Below, piece after piece: positions 35,771-44,087 of a DNA stretch of 64,000 nt; position 1 is the stretch's first letter; each line of letters begins with the position of its first letter. Source of the stretch: Bacillota bacterium (GTDB lineage Bacteria > Bacillota > Clostridia > Acetivibrionales > DTU013); contig JAEYRV010000004.1 of NCBI GenBank assembly GCA_023435305.1, forward strand, positions 1-64,000, in the 5' to 3' direction. The notes below the pieces were generated by a model that saw nothing but the letters and a program-made list of their open reading frames with translations, did no database searches and had not been told where the DNA came from. The translations under genes were made by a program, and so were the position numbers.

Positions 35771-36301
35771 ATGAATGAAAGAACCGACAACAACACAGGT
35801 ATACATAAAACCAGGGCGCTTGTACTGACTAGTTTGTTTTTTGCAATGGCATTGATACTGACAGTGGTTGAGAACTCACTTCCGGCGCTGCCGCTTCCTG
35901 TTCCCGGTGTTAAGTTCGGACTGTCGAATATAGTTGTAATGTATGCGCTGTTTTTCCTGAAAAAGAGCCAGGCTTTTTCGATAGCAGTACTGAAGGGAAT
36001 TTTTGTTATCATGACCAGAGGATTGATAGCAGGAATACTGAGTCTTTCAGGTGGCATACTATCACTGACTGTTATGATTCTTTTAATGACGGTCACAGGG
36101 AAAAAGGCATCATATATGCTGGAGAGTATATCAGGAGCTGTTGCCCACAATCTGGGCCAGTTCACAGCGATATCATTTATTTACACGGGGATGTATTTGT
36201 GGGCGTACCTGCCTGTGCTGCTCGTATCGGGAGTTGCTGCAGGAATTGTGACGGCCACGCTGCTGAGGTTTATTATTCCGGCCTTCAAACGGTTGGCTTA
36301 A
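35771..36301 (+). CDS. eetB: EetB-like Gx transporter family membrane protein
   Basis: This 176-residue integral membrane protein has about five hydrophobic segments, beginning LVLTSLFFAMALILTVVENS. LPLPVPGVKFGLSNIVVMYA (about 44-63) resembles the substrate-binding subunits of ECF transporters. The family is annotated as Gx transporter or heptaprenyl diphosphate synthase component I, but it is not an isoprenyl synthase. In the Listeria EET locus EetB accompanies EetA. GAGG lies 4 bases before the ATG. The same eetA-eetB pair here supports the assignment. Confidence 0.88.
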   Translation: MNERTDNNTGIHKTRALVLTSLFFAMALILTVVENSLPALPLPVPGVKFGLSNIVVMYALFFLKKSQAFSIAVLKGIFVIMTRGLIAGILSLSGGILSLTVMILLMTVTGKKASYMLESISGAVAHNLGQFTAISFIYTGMYLWAYLPVLLVSGVAAGIVTATLLRFIIPAFKRLA

Positions 36302-36334
36302 TAATAGAAAACAATAAAAACGGAGGAGCTTTTT

Positions 36335-37420
36335 ATGAAAAGAATCATCGCATTAATTCTATGCCTTACCCTTGCTATAGTTATGCTAACAGCTTGCGGC
36401 CAAGGCTCAACCCAGACACCGCCGACCCAGAACACACCGAATGAAACCACGGGCGGCACAACAGCAGGCGGAAATAACGACGCTGCAGCAGACAGTGCTC
36501 TTAAGACAGGTCTTGCAGTCGTTACATCAGTTGCCAGCTCGAAAGATGCAGGCGAGAAGGACGGCGTTGCACAGACAGATTCTACAGTAGTTGCTGTTAC
36601 TGTGGATGCAGCCGGAAAGATCACTAACTGCAAGATCGATGTTGCACAGACTAAGATCAACTTTTCAGCAGAAGGCAAGCTTGTTACCCCGAAGGATACA
36701 GTTTTCAAGTCCAAGCAGGAACTCAAGGAAGACTATGGAATGAAAAAAGCTTCAGGTATCCAAAAGGAATGGTATGAGCAGGCTGATGCTTTTGCAGCTT
36801 ATGTTACCGGCAAGACTCTTGCTGAAGTAAAAGGAATAGCATTGAATGAGGAAGGCAAAGCTACGGCTGCTGAACTCGCTTCTTCAGTAACAGTACATGT
36901 CAACGAATTTATTGCTGCTATAGAGAAGGCAGTCAATAATGCCCAGGATTTTGGAGCAAAAGCAGGCGACAAACTCGGACTCGGAGTTGTTACAACTATG
37001 AGCAGCTCAACCGATGCTTCGGCTGAGAAGGCTGGTCTTGCCCAGGCATACTCCATGTATACTGCAACGACATTCGGAGCAGATGGCAAAATCACAAGCA
37101 GCATTATTGATGCTTCACAGTCCAATGTGAACTTTGATACTTCAGGTAAATTGACAACTGACGTCAAGACAGCTGAGATGAAGACAAAGAACGAGCTTGG
37201 TGATGCTTATGGAATGAAGAAGGCATCCGGCATCCAGAAGGAATGGTACGAGCAGGCAGCTGCATTTGCTGCATATGTTACCGGTAAAACTGCAGCCGAA
37301 GTCAAGGGTATATCATTGAAGGAAGGCGCTCCTGCAGATGCTGAACTGGCAAGCTCAGTTACAGTGCATGTTACAGATTTCATCACTGTAATAGATAAAG
37401 CTTCACAGAATGCTAAATAA
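36335..37420 (+). CDS. Lipoprotein with two flavin-domain-like repeats (PplA-like)
   Basis: This secreted lipoprotein has signal peptide MKRIIALILCLTLAIVMLTA with the lipidated cysteine at residue 21, then a Thr/Asn/Gly-rich spacer to about residue 52. Two repeats of about 150 residues follow. Each has a beta-rich part (TGLAVVTS..., AVTVDAAGKITNCKID), GMKKASGIQKEWYEQA, AAYVTGKT and a final ELASSVTVHV. The last motif sits where FMN_bind domains have Dxx(S/T)GAT, the site modified by ApbE. Here it reads ExxSSVT, with Thr186 and Thr343 as the possible acceptors. By position it should be the PplA-type terminal electron carrier. Flavinylation is inferred, not shown. The ribosome binding site is GGAGGAG. 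Confidence 0.8.
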   Translation: MKRIIALILCLTLAIVMLTACGQGSTQTPPTQNTPNETTGGTTAGGNNDAAADSALKTGLAVVTSVASSKDAGEKDGVAQTDSTVVAVTVDAAGKITNCKIDVAQTKINFSAEGKLVTPKDTVFKSKQELKEDYGMKKASGIQKEWYEQADAFAAYVTGKTLAEVKGIALNEEGKATAAELASSVTVHVNEFIAAIEKAVNNAQDFGAKAGDKLGLGVVTTMSSSTDASAEKAGLAQAYSMYTATTFGADGKITSSIIDASQSNVNFDTSGKLTTDVKTAEMKTKNELGDAYGMKKASGIQKEWYEQAAAFAAYVTGKTAAEVKGISLKEGAPADAELASSVTVHVTDFITVIDKASQNAK

Positions 37421-37463
37421 GCACAGGATAGATAATATTAAAGCTTTATGATAATATTAATTG

Positions 37464-37493
37464 GAGAGGCAGATATTGCCTCTCTGATTTTTT
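37464..37493 (+). terminator. Intrinsic terminator between pplA-like gene and fmnB
   Basis: GAGAGGCA (37464-37471) pairs with TGCCTCTC (37477-37484) around a 5-base loop, followed by GATTTTTT. fmnB starts 19 bases later, so its expression should depend on read-through. This fits a need for much lipoprotein and little modifying enzyme. Confidence 0.75.
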
Positions 37494-37511
37494 ATGAGTG
37501 GCGGTGTTTTA

Positions 37512-38579
37512 ATGAAATTTATATACAGCAAATCGGCAAGGATATTTTTCTTGCTGGTGTCGGTTTTTGTCTTGCTTAACGCAACGGCTTGTTCGCTGCG
37601 GAAGCCAACGCGCTATGAAGCTACGTTTCTGCAGCTCTTTGATACGAAAACAACGATCATTGCATATACATATGACAAGGAAGAGTTTGCAGAGCAAGCC
37701 CAGATCATATATGACAAGCTTAAGGAATACCATCAGCTTTATGACATATATAACAGCTACGAGGGCATCAACAACATAAAGACTATCAATGATAATGCAG
37801 GTAAGGCCCCGGTCAAGGTCGATCAAAGAATAATCGATCTGCTGAAGTTTTCGAAGCAGTGGTATGATAAAACAGATGGCAATGTAAATATTGCCTTCGG
37901 CTCTGTACTGCGGATATGGCATGACTACCGGGAGATAGGGATGGAGGATCCCGATTCGGCTGAACTGCCTCCGATGGACAAACTGGTGGAAGCGGCGAGG
38001 CATACCGACATTAACAGGATCATTATAAATGAAGAGGAGTCGACGGTTTATCTGGCCGATCCTGATATGAGCATCGATGTAGGTGCCATCGCCAAGGGTT
38101 ATGCAACTGAGCAGGTAAGCCGTATTGCCATGGAAGCAGGGTTTACCTCAGGTTTGTTGAGCGTCGGGGGGAACGTCCGTGCCATAGGCACAAAGGGCGC
38201 TGACGGAAAGCCGTGGAATGTAGGCATACAGAATCCGGATATAGGTCAGGACCTGCCAAACATTCATATTTTGGACATTTCTGATGCAGCGCTTGTCACG
38301 AGCGGAATATATGAAAGATACTATACCGTGGACGGTACTGATTATCACCACATTATAGATCCCGAGACTCTTTTCCCTTCTCTTGAGTTCAAGTCGATCT
38401 CAATACTGTGCAAGGATTCGGGTATGGCTGATGCACTGTCTACGGCCGTGTTCAACATGAACATCGATCAGGGCAGGGAATTCATCGAAGGCCTTGCGGA
38501 TGTGGAAGCATTCTGGGTGCTCAAAAACGGAGAGTACAGGTATACCAGTCATTTTGAGGAATATATCAGAGAGCCCTGA
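37512..38579 (+). CDS. fmnB: FMN transferase lipoprotein, ApbE family (FmnB)
   Basis: ApbE-type proteins move FMN from FAD onto a threonine or serine of extracytoplasmic flavoproteins, with magnesium. The N-terminus is a lipoprotein signal with cysteine 27 (NATAC). Family motifs follow: DVGAIAKGYATEQV (residues about 195-208), SVGGNVRAIG, PWNVGIQNPD and the metal-site region SGIYERYY...HHIIDPETL. The 355 residues are normal. The start at 37512 is preferred over an ATG at 37494, which lies in the T-run of the preceding terminator. Its substrate is probably the lipoprotein encoded just upstream. It closes the EET locus. Confidence 0.9.
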   Translation: MKFIYSKSARIFFLLVSVFVLLNATACSLRKPTRYEATFLQLFDTKTTIIAYTYDKEEFAEQAQIIYDKLKEYHQLYDIYNSYEGINNIKTINDNAGKAPVKVDQRIIDLLKFSKQWYDKTDGNVNIAFGSVLRIWHDYREIGMEDPDSAELPPMDKLVEAARHTDINRIIINEEESTVYLADPDMSIDVGAIAKGYATEQVSRIAMEAGFTSGLLSVGGNVRAIGTKGADGKPWNVGIQNPDIGQDLPNIHILDISDAALVTSGIYERYYTVDGTDYHHIIDPETLFPSLEFKSISILCKDSGMADALSTAVFNMNIDQGREFIEGLADVEAFWVLKNGEYRYTSHFEEYIREP

Positions 38580-38668
38580 CAAATTCCTTCGTATCGTAAT
38601 AAAAACCATTCATATGGGGAAATGATAAGCTAGTGTGATATTTGTTGTGATGCGGCACAGCGATGCCT

Positions 38669-38724
38669 TTTTTGTATACAAAAAGCAAAAAAAGTGTTTT
38701 AAATAAAATTTATTATGTTATAAT
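38669..38724 (+). promoter_or_regulatory. ppdK promoter with upstream palindrome
   Basis: An extended -10 TGTTATAAT (TATAAT at 38719-38724) lies 74 bases before ppdK. Upstream is a perfect 16-base palindrome, TTTTTGTATACAAAAA (38669-38684), about 20 bases before the -35 position. It could be an operator; I cannot name the regulator. Confidence 0.5.
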
Positions 38725-38797
38725 GGTATGGGTATTTTAAGGAGTAATTTCATTTGTTAACCAAGCCCATTAACATAATACATAAATGGAGGTATAT

Positions 38798-41440
38798 ATG
38801 TCGAAATTTGTTTACTTATTTAAGGAAGGCAACGCCTCAATGAAGAACCTTCTTGGCGGCAAGGGAGCGAACCTTGCTGAAATGACCGGTCTGGGACTGC
38901 CGGTACCGAGAGGCTTCACGGTTACGACCGAAGCTTGTACCCAGTATTACAAGGATGGAAAGGTGATTTCCAACGAAATCGAGGAGCAGATCAATGCCGC
39001 CCTTGCAACAACAGAGGAAATCGTCGGCAAGAAATTCGGCGATCCTTCAAACCCGTTCCTTGTATCAGTAAGATCCGGAGCAAGAGCATCAATGCCCGGC
39101 ATGATGGACACGATATTGAATCTTGGCCTCAACGATGTAGTTGTTGAAGGACTTGCAAAGCTGACTAACAATCCGAGATTCGCATATGACAGCTACAGAA
39201 GGTTTATTCAGATGTTCAGCGATGTTGTAATGGAAGTTGAAAAGCCTCTGTTTGAAGCGATACTTGACGCTGTTAAGGAAGAAAAAGGCGCAAAGTTTGA
39301 TACGGATCTGACAGCAGACGATCTGAAGGAAATAGTTAAGAGATACAAGGTGCTCTTCAAGAAGGAAAAAGGCTTTGATTTCCCACAGGAGCCCAAGGCT
39401 CAGCTGATGGAGGCCGTAAAGGCTGTTTTCCGTTCATGGGACAACCCGAGAGCAATAGTTTACAGAAGGCTCAATGATATACCCGGAGACTGGGGCACTG
39501 CAGTCAACGTTCAGGAAATGGTATATGGAAACATGGGCAACGATTCAGGCACCGGCGTTGCATTTACAAGAAATCCGTCCACAGGCGAAAAGAAGCTGTA
39601 TGGCGAATTCCTGATGAATGCTCAGGGAGAAGATGTTGTTGCAGGTATCAGGACTCCTCAAACCATTGATAAGATGAAGGAGATCAATCCCGACGCATAC
39701 AACCAGTTTATAAAGATAGCAGATACACTTGAGAAGCATTACAGGGATATGCAGGACATGGAGTTCACCATTGAGAAGGGCAATCTGTTCATGCTGCAGA
39801 CAAGGAACGGCAAGAGGACTGCTGCTGCTGCTCTGAAGATCGCTGTCGATCTGGTGAGCGAAGGAATGGCTACCAAAGATGAGGCTCTGCTGAAGGTGGA
39901 TCCCAAGCAGCTCGATGCTTTGCTCCATCCTAATTTCGAACCTAAGGCACTCAAGAGTGCAAAGCCTGTTGCAAAGGGTCTTCCTGCATCACCGGGAGCA
40001 GCTACAGGAAAGGTGTTCTTCAAGGCTGAGGATGCTGTCGAAGCTTATAACAACGGAGAGAAGAAGGTTATTCTCGTCAGACTCGAGACCTCACCGGAGG
40101 ATATCGAGGGAATGCATGTATCCCAGGGCATACTCACCGGCAGGGGCGGAATGACCTCCCATGCGGCTGTTGTTGCCCGCGGTATGGGAACCTGCTGTGT
40201 TGCAGGCTGCAGCGATATCAAGATAAATGAAGGCGAAAAGTATTTTATTGATAAGAATGGAAAGAAATACGGCGAGGGCGACTGGATCTCTCTCGACGGC
40301 TCAACCGGTAATGTATATGGCGAGCAGCTGCCTACGATCGACCCTGAAATGACAGGCGATTTTGCGACCTTTATGACATGGGCTGATGAAGTCAGGAAGC
40401 TGAAAGTCAGGACAAATGCTGATACTCCGAAGGATGCGGCAGTTGCTATGAAATTCGGCGCAGAGGGCATTGGACTTTGCCGTACAGAGCATATGTTCTT
40501 TGAGCCCGACAGGATATTTGCCTTCAGGCAGATGATCGTTTCCAGCAGCGTTGAGCAGAGAAAGAAAGCCCTCGAGAAGATCCTGCCGATGCAGAGAAGC
40601 GATTTCGAAGGCCTCTTTACCGAAATGAAGGGCTATCCGGTAACGATAAGGCTGCTGGATCCTCCGCTCCACGAGTTCCTTCCCCAGGATGCTGAAGATA
40701 TCGATGCTCTTGCAAAAGAACTCAATATATCAGCAGATGAGCTCAAGGGCATCATCAAGAACCTGCATGAGCTCAACCCGATGATGGGCCACAGGGGCTG
40801 CCGTCTGGCCGTTTCATATCCTGAGATAGCTGAGATGCAGACAAGGGCAATAATCGAGGCTGCTATTAATGTCAACAAGAAGGGAATGAGTATCGTTCCT
40901 GAAATAATGATCCCGCTGGTTTGTGAGATAAAAGAGCTCAAGTTCGTCAAGAATATCATCACCAGCACGGCTGATACCATCATCAAGGAAGCAGGAGTCA
41001 AGCTGGAATACAAGGTCGGCACAATGATCGAGATCCCGAGAGCTGCCCTGCTTGCAGATGAGATCGCAAAAGAAGCCGAGTTCTTCTCCTTCGGTACGAA
41101 TGACCTGACTCAGATGACTTACGGACTCAGCCGCGATGACGCAGGCAAGATCCTTGAGGATTACTATCAGGCCAAGATATTTGAATCCGACCCGACCTCC
41201 AAGATCGACCAGGATGGTGTAGGCAAGCTCATGAAGATGGCCGTGGCAGGCGGAAAGGCTACAAGGCCTGACATCAAGCTCGGTATATGCGGAGAGCACG
41301 GCGGAGACCCGTCATCCGTAGAGTTCTGCCACAATATCGGTCTGAGCTATGTTTCATGCTCACCGTTCCGCGTTCCGATAGCAAGGCTGGCAGCTGCGCA
41401 TGCAGTTGTTAAGAAAGAGGGAGACCTGGGACAGAAGTAA
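38798..41440 (+). CDS. ppdK: Pyruvate, phosphate dikinase
   Basis: PPDK interconverts pyruvate, ATP and phosphate with phosphoenolpyruvate, AMP and pyrophosphate. In Clostridia it often acts in glycolysis or in PEP formation. The order is an N-terminal ATP-grasp domain, a swivelling phosphohistidine domain with GGMTSHAAVVARGMG (catalytic His at residue 455, as in the Clostridium symbiosum enzyme), and a C-terminal PEP/pyruvate barrel with GICGEHGGDPSSVEF. The 880-residue length is standard. The start at 38798 follows GGAGG by 6 bases; an ATG at 38786 is upstream of that site. A perfect terminator follows. Confidence 0.97.
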   Translation: MSKFVYLFKEGNASMKNLLGGKGANLAEMTGLGLPVPRGFTVTTEACTQYYKDGKVISNEIEEQINAALATTEEIVGKKFGDPSNPFLVSVRSGARASMPGMMDTILNLGLNDVVVEGLAKLTNNPRFAYDSYRRFIQMFSDVVMEVEKPLFEAILDAVKEEKGAKFDTDLTADDLKEIVKRYKVLFKKEKGFDFPQEPKAQLMEAVKAVFRSWDNPRAIVYRRLNDIPGDWGTAVNVQEMVYGNMGNDSGTGVAFTRNPSTGEKKLYGEFLMNAQGEDVVAGIRTPQTIDKMKEINPDAYNQFIKIADTLEKHYRDMQDMEFTIEKGNLFMLQTRNGKRTAAAALKIAVDLVSEGMATKDEALLKVDPKQLDALLHPNFEPKALKSAKPVAKGLPASPGAATGKVFFKAEDAVEAYNNGEKKVILVRLETSPEDIEGMHVSQGILTGRGGMTSHAAVVARGMGTCCVAGCSDIKINEGEKYFIDKNGKKYGEGDWISLDGSTGNVYGEQLPTIDPEMTGDFATFMTWADEVRKLKVRTNADTPKDAAVAMKFGAEGIGLCRTEHMFFEPDRIFAFRQMIVSSSVEQRKKALEKILPMQRSDFEGLFTEMKGYPVTIRLLDPPLHEFLPQDAEDIDALAKELNISADELKGIIKNLHELNPMMGHRGCRLAVSYPEIAEMQTRAIIEAAINVNKKGMSIVPEIMIPLVCEIKELKFVKNIITSTADTIIKEAGVKLEYKVGTMIEIPRAALLADEIAKEAEFFSFGTNDLTQMTYGLSRDDAGKILEDYYQAKIFESDPTSKIDQDGVGKLMKMAVAGGKATRPDIKLGICGEHGGDPSSVEFCHNIGLSYVSCSPFRVPIARLAAAHAVVKKEGDLGQK

Positions 41441-41454
41441 AATAAGAGTTATCA

Positions 41455-41498
41455 GGGTACTGTCACTACACGAAAAATAGTGGCAGTACCCTTTTTTT
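41455..41498 (+). terminator. Intrinsic terminator after ppdK
   Basis: GGGTACTGTCACTA (41455-41468) pairs with TAGTGGCAGTACCC (41478-41491), followed by seven T. Confidence 0.92.
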
Positions 41499-41622
41499 AT
41501 CAAAAAATGATAATATATAGTGAAAATCTACTATTGTTAGGTTATAATTAATTCAACCATATAGTTTTTTCTTGTCATTTGAACGCGATGTTTACTACAT
41601 AACAGCTGAAGGCAGATTTTTT

Positions 41623-44031
41623 ATGATTTTATCAGATCACAGAAAAAACATCATACTTGATAGGCGTAGTGTAAGGTTTTCTGTTATACTGCTTGTTTTT
41701 ATTCTTGTATTTTTTACTTGTATGGATATCGTTTCACTGGCGGCAGATTTTGATTCCAACCCGAAAAGGATACTGATCCTGCATTCTTATGATGAAGGGT
41801 TCAGATGGACCAGTGACCAGGGCGAAGGAATTCTCCGGAAATTCAGGAATGTTGATGAATCATATGAATTTTATGTCGAATATATGGATTGGAAGAACCA
41901 TCCTGATGCTGAGAATCTTGAGCAGTTCGAAGAGAGGATGGTCTATAAGTATTCTCAAAAGAGGCCGAGTATTATTATAACCACGGACGATGCGGCTCTC
42001 AGCTTTGCACTGAAAAACAGAGCCGGATTGTTTTCCGGTGTCCCTATTGTTTTTTCCGGTGTCAACATTAAGGGAGCAGAGGAAATAACAAAGGGAGAGA
42101 CAGGAGTAACAGGGGTGATCGAGGAAATCGACCCTGCCGGCACTTTAAACGCCGCTCTTGCGATAAACCCTGGTATAAAGGACATATATGTATTGTATGA
42201 CAACACTGAGAGCGGCCTTACTACAGGAGCATTGACTACAGAAACGATACATGAAATCGATCCGGCTATCAATATCATTCCGCTTAATGATCAAAACATG
42301 CAACAGATAATGGAGACAGTAAGCAATGCCGGTGATGACAGTATAGTGATCTGTACGACGTACACAGCCGGTACTGATGGAAATATAATCGGGCTTGAAA
42401 GGATGAGCCGTTTATTAAGTCAGGCTTCAAGAGTACCTGTCTATCACCTTTATGACCTTGCACTTGGAAATGGGGCTATAGGCGGGAGTATGATAAGCGG
42501 CAGGCTGCAGGGTGAAGAAGCGGCCAGTCTGGCTCTGAGGATACTGGACGGCGAGGATATCTCACAGATACCCTTTGTAAGCAAGCCCACTACCAAAACT
42601 ATGTTTGACTACAAGGTCCTGCAGCGATTCTCGATAGATCCCGAGCTGCTCCCTGGGGAAAGTGAATTGATAAATCAGCCTGATACATTCCTTGAAAAAT
42701 ACAGGAATGCTTTGATAACTGCAGTCGTGGTTTTTGTGATGCTTCTGATTTTCATCACGATTCTTCTGTTTTACCTCAAAAGGCTCCAGGCGATGAGAAG
42801 AGAGCTTTCAGAGAGCAACACTCAGCTGACGGGCCTGTATGAGGACCTTTCGGCTGCAAGCAGCAAACTGAAGAAACAGTATGATGAGCTTGCCGCTGTG
42901 CAGAATGATTTGAGCAGCAGCGAGTACAGACTCGAGTTGATTTTTGATAAAATGATCAATGGCTTCTATATATTCGAGCCGGTGTATAATTCACACAACA
43001 AAATAGTCGATATGCGCTTTTTAAAGGTCACTCCCGGATTTTTTCACAATATGGAGATCCCTGTACAGGATATCGTAGGAAGGACCTGGCTGGAGGTTTT
43101 CGGCTGGCCCAACAGCTCTTTGGGATATTTCCAGAACCTCGTGGATACTGGTAATACAAGGAGATTTGAGATTTACAGTCCCCAGGTGGGAAATTATTAT
43201 CTGATAGAACCCTTTCTTATCAGTGAAAACCAGATAGGTGTCATGTTCGAGAATATTACAGAGTACAAGAAAGCATTGAAAGAGGTCAAGCAGCTCAATG
43301 CAGAGCTGGAGCAGCGTGTGGCAGACAGGACAGCAAAGCTCCAGGAGGCTGTGGAAGAGCTTGAATCCTTCTCATATACCGTGTCTCATGATCTGAAATC
43401 ACCGCTTAGGGCAGTGGATGGTTATGTGCAGATAATGCTGGAGGATTTCGGAGAAAAGCTGGATATTGATGCTGTACAAATGCTTAATAATATCAGTACT
43501 ATAAGCAGGGACTCAATTGATATGATCAGCAAAATACTGCAGTATTCCAAGACCTCCAGAGCTGTTTTGAAAAGAGAGCAGATCAATTTTGGCGAAAGGG
43601 TCAAAACGGTGTTTACCGAAATGCAGCATGCATACCCGGACCGTGAAGCTGAGCTTGTGCTGGAGACCGGATTTCCGGAGATCCAAGTGGACAGTGTCCT
43701 GTTCAGACAGCTGCTGCAGAATGTTATGTCAAATTCTTTCAAGTTTACAGAGGGAAGAGATAAGGCAGTTATTACTGTGGGCTGCAATATTACCGAGGAT
43801 TATTATATTTTCTACATAAAGGATAACGGTGTAGGTTTTGATATGAAGTATTCAGGCAAACTGTTCGGACTTTTCCAGCGGCTCCACACACCTGACGAGT
43901 TCGAAGGCAGCGGCATAGGACTGGTCACAGTCAAGAAGATAGTGGAGAAGCATGGCGGAAAGGTATGGATAGAAAGCATTGTCAACGAGGGAACGACCGT
44001 ATTTTTCAAGCTGCCTATTAAACCAATTTGA
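41623..44031 (+). CDS. Sensor histidine kinase with ABC-type substrate-binding sensor domain
   Basis: This is a membrane receptor kinase of 802 residues. After an N-terminal membrane segment (about 21-40), an extracellular domain like ABC transporter substrate-binding proteins (ABC_sub_bind: KRILILHSYDEGFRWT and PIVFSGVN) is followed by a second membrane helix (about 363-386). A coiled coil and PAS domain come next, then the HisKA domain with SYTVSHDLKSPLRA (phospho-acceptor His589). The ATPase domain has NVMSNSFKFT, DNGVGFD and GSGIGLVTV. No response regulator is encoded beside it, so its partner is unknown. A TTG-initiated longer form from 41572 is possible, but GAAGG favours 41623. TATAAT occurs at 41543-41548. 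Confidence 0.88.
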   Translation: MILSDHRKNIILDRRSVRFSVILLVFILVFFTCMDIVSLAADFDSNPKRILILHSYDEGFRWTSDQGEGILRKFRNVDESYEFYVEYMDWKNHPDAENLEQFEERMVYKYSQKRPSIIITTDDAALSFALKNRAGLFSGVPIVFSGVNIKGAEEITKGETGVTGVIEEIDPAGTLNAALAINPGIKDIYVLYDNTESGLTTGALTTETIHEIDPAINIIPLNDQNMQQIMETVSNAGDDSIVICTTYTAGTDGNIIGLERMSRLLSQASRVPVYHLYDLALGNGAIGGSMISGRLQGEEAASLALRILDGEDISQIPFVSKPTTKTMFDYKVLQRFSIDPELLPGESELINQPDTFLEKYRNALITAVVVFVMLLIFITILLFYLKRLQAMRRELSESNTQLTGLYEDLSAASSKLKKQYDELAAVQNDLSSSEYRLELIFDKMINGFYIFEPVYNSHNKIVDMRFLKVTPGFFHNMEIPVQDIVGRTWLEVFGWPNSSLGYFQNLVDTGNTRRFEIYSPQVGNYYLIEPFLISENQIGVMFENITEYKKALKEVKQLNAELEQRVADRTAKLQEAVEELESFSYTVSHDLKSPLRAVDGYVQIMLEDFGEKLDIDAVQMLNNISTISRDSIDMISKILQYSKTSRAVLKREQINFGERVKTVFTEMQHAYPDREAELVLETGFPEIQVDSVLFRQLLQNVMSNSFKFTEGRDKAVITVGCNITEDYYIFYIKDNGVGFDMKYSGKLFGLFQRLHTPDEFEGSGIGLVTVKKIVEKHGGKVWIESIVNEGTTVFFKLPIKPI

Positions 44032-44087
44032 GTTTTGCTATATTGTACTGTTTCGAAATGAAGTTAGAAAGGTGGTGACGGCGAAGT

